The notes under the pieces are model-generated. The model saw only the letters and a program-made list of their open reading frames with translations, searched no databases and was not told the DNA's origin. Shown one piece after another: positions 45,457 to 56,300 of a stretch of DNA of 64,000 nucleotides. The translations under genes were made by a program, and so were the position numbers. Origin of the DNA: Amoebophrya sp. A120 (lineage: Eukaryota; Sar; Dinophyceae; Syndiniales; Amoebophryaceae); the NCBI GenBank assembly GCA_905178155.1, contig CAJINV010000007.1:814627-878626 (forward strand), read 5' to 3'. How positions within the stretch are numbered: position 1 is the first letter of the stretch; each line of letters opens with the position of its first letter.

Positions 45457-45675
45457 GGGAGGTTCTACTTGGAGAAACGTTTTGTCATGTCCCGATCAAT
45501 ATCTTCCATGATTCAATGAAGATGCTGAGATGATGAAACAAGCCCCGCATTTGAAGAGGCGCTCGCCGTACGGGACATCACGGTTTCCCGAGGACAGCGC
45601 AAGCAGACGAAGTCGGTCCGACGCAACAAGGTGAGAAGAAGAAGGAAGTTGTTAGTTTGTTCCTGTTTTCCAAAG

Positions 45676-48656
45676 CGGAAGCCGACTTTTTGCAAAACCG
45701 AGTCCCGTATCAAATGCAAAAGTGTCTGGGTCTGGAAGGTTGGAACTTGTGATGCCAACTTTGGACTCTAAAAAAATCTGTATTGCATGACCAGCAAGAG
45801 GGGTCTAGTTTGTGCTACGCGGGGAGGGCATTATTTGTCATGCGGAGTAGGCATCAGGAAGCCCTCTAAAAATCTGTGATGCTAGGTCGTGCATTACAGA
45901 CATCCTGAGTCATGCAAAACATGCATGACAAGTCTCAGAAGCTTCCAGACCCAGACATTTTTGCATTTGATATCTCGGAGCGGGGCCGGCGCTCGCCCGA
46001 CTATGACCAGTTTCGGTATGGAGTCGTCAGACGTTACATTCTCAACTGTAGTTGCGTGAATTTGTAATCGTAAGAATGTGAATGACATCAAAAGTGAAAG
46101 GGGGAAGATTGCGCCTTTTGCATCAATACAGGCTTGGCGCAGATTGCTATCTAGCGCGTCGACAACTTGTCACGCGAAGCAGCTTGATCGTGTCGATATT
46201 GTTACTGATGGAAATTCTCCATGACCAATGCACGCAACAGTTGAGAATGTAACGCTTATGAATTTCATATCCGGAGTTTTCTAGGTGGAAAAACGCAGCT
46301 GCTGTTGGGTATTGTGAAAGCCTGGAGCCCCCACAGAAACACTGCGGAGGGGAAAACGGGATTCTCGGCTGAGTCCGTGATCAACGGGAGAGCGCGAATA
46401 GCGGGAGGGGACCAGGTTTTCGAGTGGTCAACACCATGGGGAAAGAACTTGAATGCGGGTCGGAAAGATACCTGGTCTGTTTTCGCAAGCTGGTTTATGT
46501 CTGACTGCCCGTTCCGAGACACTGTGAAGGCACATCCTCATCGAGCAAATAACTACAACAACTCGCCGCTGGCCGCTCGTGGGATCCGCGAACGGATGCG
46601 ATCTGCTCCCGAACAAGAAGACGTACTGCAGGCGGCTCGTCGCGTGATCTTCCTCACGGCGGCGTCTTTGGTGTCCAAAAATTCGCACTGGTTCCACTTT
46701 TTGCAGGAAACAGAACGGAAAGAGGGAGAAGCAGTCACCAATGGCAATGCCCGCAAAGTCAACAAATACGTATCGCACAGTCACCACCTGCAATGCCGGC
46801 TTTTGGCCAGCGGTATCCTCAGCATGGCCTGGATCGAAAATCCCTGGTCCCTGCGGTACCTCCTCGCCGTGACCAAAAGTCCTCGCTACCTCAAGCCCAC
46901 GAAGTACGAGCTCCCAGGCACCCGCGACGACCTGTACAGTGACGAAGACACTTGCCGACCAGTGCGGGAAGCCATGCGCGGGCGGATATCGTAATGAAAA
47001 ATCCCCCCTCCCCATACGAAAAAGGTATGACTCCGAAAATTTGCGTTGCTGATTTGCTGTTTCCTAACCCCGTTGCAGTGGGGGGTGGAAAACAGCAGGC
47101 AGTGTCATCCCGGGCGTCCGTTCCCCCGCAGGCGTGAATGTGAGGGACGATGTAAGGAGAAATACATATCTACACAAGGACCTGGGGGCTGTATCTCCAA
47201 CTGCCGAACGGCAACCCAGCGAGTACAGATTAAGCGGACGCAAGCCAGAAGAACACAAGAGGAGGAACGAAGTCCGAGACGGCAAGAACAGCAGCAGCCA
47301 CAGCCTTCCTTCTATGCCGTTTTATGACTTCTGCATGCCTTTTGTAAGTAATTTGTATAAAAAAAAAAAAAATTTGCGTTGCTGATTTGAGGTCACAAAT
47401 CACATCGGTCTTGCAAGAAGACAAGGGCAGAAGCTTCCGCCATATTATGGAAGCGACTTGCGACGCTGTTGGGCCTAAAGCGGGGCCGTTTGCCATGCTG
47501 AGCAACTAGATCCATACGCCCCTCCCTAGCGTGGGGATCTGGCCGCAGTGCCTCTCTGCAATACAAGGCTGATTGGTGTACACAAATCCAGCATCAGAAA
47601 TTTCGTTTTGATATGGGGAGGGGGGATCTTTCCTTTTGATAGCGGAAGAAGCTAAGTTTCGCAAACTTTTTGAAGCAACTGGCGCTAGCGGCGAGGGAAG
47701 ACAACGATCCGAGGAGATGGATTCTGGGGACCACGGACATGAGTAGGCAACATCAAAATGCAACTACTAGCACTGCTCTTGGGACGACAACGAGCAATGT
47801 CGAGGCTGGGAAGAGGAAACTGAAACAAGACCTGTTACATAATATCGTACACGATCATGATGTTGACCTTGAGCTTGACACTGAGGACGAAGATTACCTG
47901 CTTTATTTTACAGGAGAAGGAGCCGGGGCTGGCTACGGAGATGTTGACACCTCCAAAATCTCCGCCCTGTTGAACAGCCGCGGTGGAGGACAGTCTCTGA
48001 CCGAAAAGAGGACGACTGCTACCCACAGTAGTCTCGTCGCTGAGGACCTAGACGAAGAAGAACAAGAACGGCTACTAGAAGAGAAGACCCGTACCAAGAA
48101 AAAAGCTCGCGCGATCCGGATTTGGCACACGCTGCACTTGGAAGGACTTGCGCTGGCCCTGCAGCGCGATGGCGAGCTTTGGTGTGAGGCGTGGTTTCGG
48201 GAGCATTTGGAGGAGTTGCTGACAGAGACGACTACACGACGGGCAGGGTCCTCATCGCATTTCGCCTCGCCACTCCAGACTTACAGCAAGCGAGACCGAA
48301 GGCAGTTCTACTATTTCTTCCAATTTTTAGCCGTGAGTCAGGCCGGTGCGAACGGGCTTTCCTGTGTGCAGCGAGGACAAGCAGAACTACAGGGTGAACT
48401 ACAAAACGACTCGTCGCAGCTCCTACACGACTGGCCTGGCCTGATTGATACTGCTCTGGTATTTCTAGACCAACGTCGCAGTGAAGCAGGTGCAGTGCTG
48501 ACCCTACACCCTAATACAACAAGAACGACGTCGGCGGGGGCAGCTGCGCCAAGAAGCAGGAAAAATCACGTCTGGTTTCTATGGCCTGCTCCTCAGGAGG
48601 TGGAGGTCACACACCAAGAACATTATTGTTCCAAGCTATCATGCCTGGATATGTAA
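45676..48656 (+). CDS. large protein of unknown function (5' end and 3' end uncertain)
   Basis: Exons 45676-45707, 45978-46016, 46275-46986 and 47647-48656 read in one frame once three introners are removed. A likely GT-AG acceptor (CCAAAG) precedes 45676; the upstream exon ending at GTGAGAAG near 45631 fits in phase but has no clear start. The sequence includes ERGRRSPDYDQFR, GGDQVFEWSTPWGKN, WSVFASWFMSDCPFRDTV, HHLQCRLLASGILSMAW, a Thr/Asp/Glu-rich linker, and WHTLHLEGLALALQRDGELW. Trp- and His-rich helices dominate. I recognise no domain. The stop at 48654 lies next to GTAAAT, so the gene may continue into the frame that starts near 48957. Confidence 0.5.
45708..45972. mobile_element. introner family C
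   Basis: Flanks TCCCG/TCTCG (4 of 5). Arms AAAAGTGTCTGGGTCTGGAA and TTCCAGACCCAGACATTTTT. Confidence 0.84.
46017..46269. mobile_element. introner family B, worn
   Basis: Flanks TTCGG/TCCGG (4 of 5). The right end TTTCATA is diverged. Removal joins PDYDQFR to SFLGGKTQLL. Confidence 0.8.
46987..47641. mobile_element. introner family F with a nested A-tailed insert
   Basis: Target duplication GCGGA. The element is 655 bp instead of ~320 because of the insert at 47057-47370, which is annotated separately. Confidence 0.86.
47057..47370 (+). mobile_element. A-tailed retroposed segment inside an introner
   Basis: About 300 bp ending in a run of 14 A is flanked by the same ~19-bp sequence (ATTTGCGTTGCTGATTTG at 47039-47056 and 47372-47389). 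An A tail plus a long target repeat is the mark of LINE-type retroposition of an RNA. The insert may be a truncated mRNA copy; it has an 83-codon ORF (47134-47385) with a Lys/Arg-rich product, too short to identify. Confidence 0.75.
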
Positions 48657-48956
48657 ATTTCTACTCCTAGTATCTCAAAAATTTCGTTCAGTGCGCATCG
48701 ACACTCGACCAGAAGGGCGAATCGATAAGATAGAAAAGGTGCGCGTTTGTACTAGTGTTATTTTGCATGTGCTTTCTTCAGCATGAGGCGCGCAGCTGCT
48801 GTGGTGCCTAAGTACTCATCTGGAATGAGTACAAAAAACTGCTAGTGCCGCTTCCAAACGTGATTGCAATATACAGAAAAAAGAATTGTCGAAGATGTTT
48901 GTCTTTCTCTTTGTCTTTGTCCCTACACCGCGACCACCACCTGAGCGGGCCATAAG
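48657..48956. other. gap between two open coding stretches
   Basis: A possible intron of 300 bp: GTAAAT stands at 48653 and several AG sites stand before 48957, but no pair keeps both frames by the GT-AG rule, and no terminal inverted repeat is seen. Confidence 0.35.
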
Positions 48957-49989
48957 TGTCGCAAGGAGTAGACCCAGACGAAGCCCCTCCTCCTGGTCGT
49001 AAGAACGCAGCTGTCAACAGCCGCTTTTCTTCCGGATTTGTTGTTAACCTCGTCTTGCTTGACATGCTGCAGCTTCCGTTGCGCCTCACGTTTTTGCTCC
49101 CAGAGCAAACTGATGTTGCACCACGACGACCCCGAGAACAAACGGGCACGGGTTTGAAAGTGGGAGAGCAAGAAGCTCGTCATCTTCTACTTCCAGAAGA
49201 AGCTAATGCAACTGCTGATTTCTCTAAAAAGGGAAGATCTTCGACACCAACGCACTACCGGCATGATGAAGAGTCATCTTTTCCTGCTGCTGTGGTGAAG
49301 CAACAAACTACCCTAAGTCTAGCCCGTGCACAACTCGGAGTAGAGGTCGCGCGTGAAGATATATTGCGTCGGGAGGTGCAGGTGCGCGCGGGCCGCGTGA
49401 CAGTTAGTGCAGCATCTTCTTCTATTGTTCATCTTGGGCCGCGGGACATCGACTTCCACGACCAGGCGCGTAGCAACCTGCAGCTGAGCCATCATGATGC
49501 CGACAACAAAGTTCGGCGTTGTAAAGTGCTGTATTTTGAGAATCTAATGGAACCCGTATCCTGAGTAAAAACGTACCCACACCAGAGTCAGGATGGGGAT
49601 TTTGCAACACAAACCTAGGAGTTTTGTGAGTCACGCATGACAAGTTTCAGTCCGTAAGGTAGTGCAAGTTAGCAAGGAAAGCAGCATCACAAATCGACCT
49701 TCTGATCCTGTTTACAGCATTACAAGTTCCCAAACACGATTGAAAATGCCTGTCATGGGGTTGCGCATCACAAATGTTCCTGTCATGGCAAATCTGCATG
49801 ACAACTCTGGGGTGGGTACGTTTTTACTCAGGATAAAAACCCGACGTCGATCATCACGCGCCGGTCGTACAGGGCGCAAAGCCTACCTCTGCAGGCCCTC
49901 CCGATTTCTTTGAGACCTGGCTGGGCGCTCGGTGGACCCTCGATATCAAACGCAATAATAGAGTCATCGAATCGACTGGGGGGCCGTAG
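48957..49989 (+). CDS. hypothetical coding stretch with one introner
   Basis: Exons about 48957-49556 and 49844-49989 share a frame after removal of a family G element. The 5' end has no ATG near it (the frame opens at a GTG), so it is probably a continuation of the preceding gene. The product has a hydrophobic helix (FVVNLVLLDMLQLPLRLTF), an Ala/Val/Arg-rich helical part (ARAQLGVEVAREDILRREVQ) and the C-terminus PPDFFETWLGARWTLDIKR. Not recognised. Confidence 0.45.
49557..49838. mobile_element. introner family G, offset target repeat
   Basis: Arms TAAAAACGTACCCACACC and GGTGGGTACGTTTTTACTC. ACCCG flanks both sides, but three extra A follow the GGATA end. Removal joins ENLMEP to DVDHHAPVV. 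Confidence 0.78.
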
Positions 49990-50268
49990 TGGTTCTCGGG
50001 AAGATTTTTGTAAGAGGAGCATAATGCTGCAAACTTGTTGTCAACATCTTGATCATCTTCATCCGCATGTAGTTTGTAGAACACGTCGACACAAATTGTA
50101 TCAGTCATGCATGGATGAAAGTCAAAGTAAGTTCCGTTGCTCATTTCTTTTATGTCGCCAAGGGCACCAAGGGACTAAAAACTTTTCGCGTTGCGGAAAG
50201 CGGTGATGTTGTAATATGCTAGGCATTGAACAACTTCTCAACATCAATAATGAAAACGTCTGAATAAG

Positions 50269-50530
50269 TATGAGGGTGTCAGGTATTGAATTTTCAAGTA
50301 CTTTCAAAATTTTTATTAGCTATTGAAAACCGCACTTTAACTAATGTATGATTTTCATTTAAACTTTAAATAGCTAGATCAGGGGCTATGTGCGTCGCGC
50401 GTGACGCCGAATGCCCCTGATCTAGCTAGTTCAAATACAGATGCAAAATTTTAATTACTTTAAGTGCGGTTTTCAATAGCTAATAAAAATTTTGAAAGTA
50501 GTTGAAAACTCAACACCTGACGCCCTCATA
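50269..50530. mobile_element. MITE/introner-like palindromic element between genes
   Basis: Ends TATGAGGGTGTCAGG / CCTGACGCCCTCATA, inner arms CTATTGAAAACCGCACTTTA and its complement; target duplication ATAAG. Nearly the whole 262 bp can fold. Unlike the others it lacks the TTTGTCATGC motif and is AT-rich. Confidence 0.82.
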
Positions 50531-50532
50531 AT

Positions 50533-50585
50533 AAGATGCTAGCGCTTGCATTCCAGAGCCTCTGGAATGCAAGCGCTAGCATCTT
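50533..50585. repeat. perfect 26-bp-arm palindrome
   Basis: AAGATGCTAGCGCTTGCATT...CAGAG (50533-50558) is followed by a single C and its exact reverse complement (50560-50585). It abuts the right target repeat of the element at 50269-50530 and overlaps the start of the next reading frame. Confidence 0.9.
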
Positions 50586-53113
50586 GTTCAGACGTTTTGC
50601 TTCTGCAGCTGGGTCAGCACAATTTGACAAATATGTACTCTGCTCGTCCCGATGCCGATCATGAACCACCAGATCTAGTTCGATGTTTTTTGCGTTGGAT
50701 ACTCGACCGGGCGGCGCAATTCTCTTTCGCAAGCTCCCTGCACGCGTTTGATGCTTTTGGACTTGGAGGAGGAGCTTTTTACCCTGTTGCACCAAGGAGC
50801 TCCCGAAACGTATTTGATGATGTTCTACTTGGAGCATTTCCAGAAGTTGTGCCAACCTCTAGTAGTACTTCATCGGTAAAGGTACGTGAAGAACTTCTTC
50901 TAAAACAGTTTTTCAATACACTACACCCGCAAAAAGCTTTCTCTTTCGCGTGTCCTGATTCTGTGCTCCGACGGTCAAGAACAAGCTACGAGAACAAGCT
51001 ACGTGCACGACGGACCAACAAGCGAACCGAGAAGCGGATCTTGGAAAGTAGCGAGCACAAAAATTGGCAATCGGTTCTTTCTGAAGGGACGGCGGCGGGA
51101 GAAGATGGTCGTGACAAAGAGGATGCAGTGCTGCAACTAGATCAACAGCGGGAAATGATATTAAACGAGGAGCCAGACGATGCTTCCGAGGTAGACTTCG
51201 CTCCTGCTTTGTTAGGTTTATGCAGTGCAAAAGTATCGTACTCGTATAAATGCATTACAAATTTCCTCAGCATGAGAAATGAAATTGAAATTTGTAATGC
51301 TACATTGCCTTAAGAACAAGATTTGTAATGCATGATTGCAATACGAGTACGATATTTTTGCACAGGATAAGGTTGGCGGGAGCAACAGAAACCTAAATTC
51401 GAGCGCACGCCAGTTTTTCTACCTGACGATGATGAACCGTGGAAAAAGGAATTGGCAACCGCGTGCGAGGCCTTTGCGCAGCGGGGCCAGGCGGTGTGGG
51501 ACTCTTTGTCGTTCCAGAAAGAACAGTTTTTCGGAAAATTACACCATTACCGGTTGCTCATCTTGCAGGCCGCGGTGACAACGGCCACGGTGGATGTATT
51601 TGTTCCGCGGGGGTCTGGTGAAGGAGTTCATCTTGAGAGGACCATGGTTGAAGATGAAAAGAATAAGAAGGATAGTAACACTAATCAGGTTCTTCAGGAT
51701 GAACTACTTGAAGAAACAACGCCGGCGGATAAAGAAATGGACCTTCACTACAGCACGAGGGGCAAGACGAAGATGCTTTTTGCAGACGCGGCTTCCTACG
51801 GAGGCGAAGGCGGTGGTGACGACAACTACCAAGTGTCTCAACAACTTATACCTGTTTCGCTTCCGCCGTTTTTGCGATTCGATGTGGAATTAATCGCCTT
51901 GACGTACCTTTTGCGACCCGATACGCCTTGGCCAGGTGGAGCAGGGTATAGACAAGATCATGCAGCAGGATTTTTTACAGCACAGCCAGCTCCGACGTCC
52001 TTGCCCTTTGAAGAAGATGTTGTTGAGACTACAAGAACTTCTTCTACGGCAAAAGCAGATAAAGTAGAGAAGCGATTCGGAACTGGAACAAGCACAAGCA
52101 GCGCCGGAGCGGCTTCTGCGCAAGGGAGTAGATCACGGCGACAGGGTGAACGAGGAGCAAGCACCGCTAGTACTTCGGACTTATTTGTGGACGCATTTGG
52201 GTCTGCGGTGCGGGGAAATTTCAAGACGGTCCGGAGTCTGGCAAAATTTAGTCGCAAACTGCTGGCTGCCGTGAGCAAAACTTCTAGTGCCACTTCTCAG
52301 ATAAAGGCGATACTTTTACCGAAGACGAGTAGTGCCGAAGATGACACGAGCCGTAGTGCTACCAGTAGGAGAAATCAAAACGTGTTTTTGGATCATGATG
52401 AAACTGATCTTCATCATCTTTCTTCCGACGATCAAACACCGTCTCAGAGCAAGTTGGCCCCGTCTACTCCAGCAGATCAAGTAGAACATACTGCGTCCAC
52501 CTCGTCCCTCCTAAGTGCTGATCTGGAATTTAACGAACACCTTTTGAGGCTCCTGCAGGAGCAGGGAATGACAATGAATTCTGATATGGGCGAGCAGACC
52601 CAGAAGCCGAGCGGCAGACCACCTGGACGCACAACTATCGGGCCATTGGGAAGAATTTCAAATAGAGACGACGAACAAGCACAGGAGGAACTACAAAAGC
52701 GACAACCTCGGCAAGGAGATGAAGAAGGACAACTGGGCATATCGTCCCTGCTGCAGCGTGTCTTCGCGACCAACACGAATCTCCTGCCCGTCTTGCGCTC
52801 CTTGCGCGGCGCTGTGGCGATATTATTAGCTGGGGGCGACACGACACCAACATCTAGTTCCGGCGGCGAAAAGGATAAAGTGCCATCAATTTTTTCTAAT
52901 TCTTCGATGTTGAGCGAAGTAGAACATGAAGTTCTTACAGTAAAAGGACTACTAGCACCATCGACAGGTGGACGACGAGCTCCTGCACGACGGCGTAACA
53001 AGGACTTGGAGCCGCAAAAGTTTTCTGCGCGCATCGATGAGACAGTGCGACAGCTCCTTCCTGAAAGATTTGGCGACGTCGCTGGTACTAGCCGTAGGAC
53101 TTATCCCATGTGA
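50567..53113 (+). CDS. large protein of unknown function, 2 exons
   Basis: Exons 50567-51218 and 51375-53113 sum to 797 codons (796 aa). The ATG at 50567 lies inside the right arm of a perfect palindrome; the next in-frame ATG is at 50636 (NLTNMYSARPD). The N-terminal part is helical (LLLQLGQHNLTNMY, LVRCFLRWILDRAAQFSFA). The middle has RHH-like hydrophobic helices (FFGKLHHYRLLILQAAVTTA) and LIPVSLPPFLRFDVELIALT; the rest is Ser/Thr/Asp/Glu-rich with LLQRVFATNTNLLPVLRSL. The style resembles the two stretches before it and the gene after it (long disordered linkers between helices), so they may be parts of one very large gene. No domain recognised. Confidence 0.55.
51219..51369. mobile_element. 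introner family D
   Basis: Target duplication AGGTT. Removal joins APALLG to WREQQKPKFE. Confidence 0.87.
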
Positions 53114-53380
53114 AATAAACCGACACAACCCATGATATTGATTACCCCATAGTGGAGATGATGAAAATTTTTGCAATTCATTGTTCCTTCTGGACGACAA
53201 GGACAAATCCAAACACACGCATGACAGTCACCAGTAGTGCTGCAATCGTGCTTGGCTGTAGGAAAATCCGCATCGGATAATTTATTATATGCTGAACCAG
53301 GTTTGTACTTCTAGAACAGCACGACAATTCTCAAAAAACGGAAAGTAGAAAATGGCGCTCATGTTGTGCGGGAGGACAAG

Positions 53381-56300
53381 ATGCCGCGTCAGACGTGTCG
53401 TTCTGGGCATGATGCAGAGTTGTATTTGCATGACAAAGAGTGTCGTGGGATTCCTTCTCCTCATTGGTCGTGCGTGTTTGCGCATGATACGGCTCTATCC
53501 ACGTGCGATGTACGCGACGCAAGGAGGAACTTTGTCGATCAACACGGTGTCGAACCGCAAAGCGATCTAATCCCGACGGAGCTTCTAGACGATTACACCT
53601 GGGTGGCCGAAATGCAAGCGTGGCAGCACGCGAAGCTGATTGTATGGATTGCAAATATGTCATCTGGGTCCTCTGGAAAGATGCAAGCTTTATTGTCATT
53701 GTACATTTTATTGCATGGCCCCCCACGCCCACCGTGTGTTGTTGCCTCGGCATCACAGGTTTTGTGATGGCTTTTCAATGCGGCTCTCCCGCATGAGAAA
53801 TGCCCTCTCTGCAGCGTTAGCAAAAGCTGGACGGCGGCGCTTGCTGCTCATGCAATAGTGCACACTTTTGTACTAGGACTAGGATCTTCCACACCAGGCC
53901 GCATCACAAACACAAGTTTGCATACTTCCAGACATCCAGGGATATTCGCAGTGGATAAACCGAGATGCTCCGCCATTTTTTTCTCCAGCACAGCCGAACC
54001 GATCTCCATACCTTCGCGTCGCTGCAGCTGCTCACCTGCAGCTTATTGCAGGTTCCGGAATCTTCATCTTCGCGTAGTACGCAGGGGGACGTCGGCAACG
54101 GGGACGATAAAAATTCGTTTTCTACAGATGAAAAACAAAGAGTAGTCCAACAAGAAAACATCGGAGCTCAGTTGGACTCTATTTTCCGGAGTGCCGTATT
54201 GAACAGAGAAATATTAAGCACGAGGTCCTGGACCGAGCGATGGAAATCGAAGCAGCGATTCGACGAATGCCGTGCCGTCGCGCGGCGCGAGGGAGCTGGT
54301 GCCTGCAACTACGTCGGCCCGGCCACCTCCGCTGCGGAAATAAATTCTCACGCAGCATCTTGCTCGTCGCGCCACCTGTACGCCGACATCAAAAATGGTA
54401 CGGACTATGTTGATTCAGCACACCATATTGACCATGAAGATGAGACCAGCTCCGTCGTCGATTTACCAACAGCTGCAGTACGACCTCCACCACACGGACC
54501 ACGTACCACATCATCTGCCGCGGGGCTGCCTCAGTTCCGTGCCTTTCTGCTCCAGCAACTGGCGTTGATTTTAACGGATGTTGTGGCAGAGGAAGATCTT
54601 CCTGTGGAAGAAGAAGGTCGACGTGGTGAGCCGGTATTTTCAAAAACACATGCCGATCGTAATCGATTCACAACTTCAGAATTATCATCTCTTTTCCTCT
54701 TTCAAACCGATTTTCTGCGGGAAACGTTTCTGAGGCGAGAGTTTGATCCGCAAATCGCGCTGGAGGATGCGCGAAACCGATCTTCGTCGGCAGCTGCAGG
54801 AGCAGTAGACCAGGACACAGTAAAGCAGAACAACGAGTACTTCTCGAGCAACGTTCCCTACCTGTGCCAGCCCGAGCGGCTCCTGTACGTGCAAGAAGAG
54901 AAAAAGCACCAATTCGGACCAGCACCGGTAGAAGAACTACAAGGTGAAGCAGACGAAATTATATTTCACCGCCGTAATATATGGATGTGTCAGAATCGAA
55001 ATTGACAAAATCGAAAAACTTGTGATGCATAAAATCGATACCAGTTGGAAGGCAGTTTCCAAGCGGCGCAAGACAAATTTCGGGAGCACCCAGATCGAGT
55101 CTGTCATGCTGTTTGGGCAAAGAAGACCGCTCCTCTCATGCTACTCTGGTAGCACATTGCATACCCCTAGACAGGCTTACAATCGGTCTCATTTGCCTGC
55201 TCTCCAATACAGGCCTCCAGTGCCCTGCATTTTACGCATCACAAATTTTTCGATTTTGTCGATTTCGATTCTGACACCTCCATATAATAAAATGAACACC
55301 GACCTGGTTTTCAAGAGCGCTCTGGCGTACCTGCGGCGTTTTCGGGATTTGTTTATACAGGGGGCGAAGAATATGGCCCTGAGCGACCCTCTGTCGGGCT
55401 ATCATGTGACGGACGTTTTCTCCACGATCTCCGATAGTGGTCAGAGTAAAACGATGAAAACCGGGGAGATACAACTGGTGCAGAAGTCCAGTGCCGGAGG
55501 TGGAGGTGGAGAGGGCGACGAGGAAAAAATGATATTAAATCGAGATGAAACTACTGTAGTGTCGAGTTTAGATCGCAAAATGCGGGGCTTTCGGAGAAAC
55601 TACGACAATAATCATGTTCTTGCACCAGATGAGGAAGTGGAGCTGAAGATGAAGATGACGAGCAAAAATCGCGCACAACAAGACGGAGTACCAAGTGTTG
55701 AAAAATCTTCGAACATGCAAAATCCTCCTGAAGCGGCCCCTGTAGTCCTCGTGAGTGCTCAACATCAAGAAACTAGTCCTGGGACGCCACGACGGTCGTC
55801 AACTACATCTCCTCTACTTCGTCTGCTATGGGAGCAGAACGAAGCTAGATATAAGGCGGAGAACGGTACAGAGACTTGCTTTTTGCGCGAGAACTACCTG
55901 TGGCCAGGAGCCCCGACGGTGGTCGTCGTGGAGGGTGGCGACGAGAGGCTGGCGGGAGAGAACTACAAGGTTGATGATTTTCTTTCAGCCGGACGAGGCA
56001 CAGGAACTACTGCAACCGGTAGTAGGTGGCTGAAGAACGACAAGGCAAAGGCTCTTTTGTCAACATCTTCCCACCACCCACTTCGGCCTCCCTGGTTCTG
56101 GCAAGATTTGCGGTTCACGGAAATGTGCCACGACGCTAAGATCTTCAACGAGGAGGCGGAACAAAGGAGAGTGAATCATGCTGCTCCTGCTGGTGCCTCA
56201 TCAAATAAATTTCTTCTAAAATCTACTGTCGCAACACCTCAACGACCAGCACTAAATGCACTTGCTACACAAGACGAGAACCACGCGACCCACCAGGACG

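Noticed and set aside
53352-53570. 72-codon ORF with hydrophobic N-terminus starting at a good ATG context
   Set aside because: The overlapping frame from 53381 continues through the following introner into a long exon; this one stops. It could still mark the true start if an unseen intron exists.
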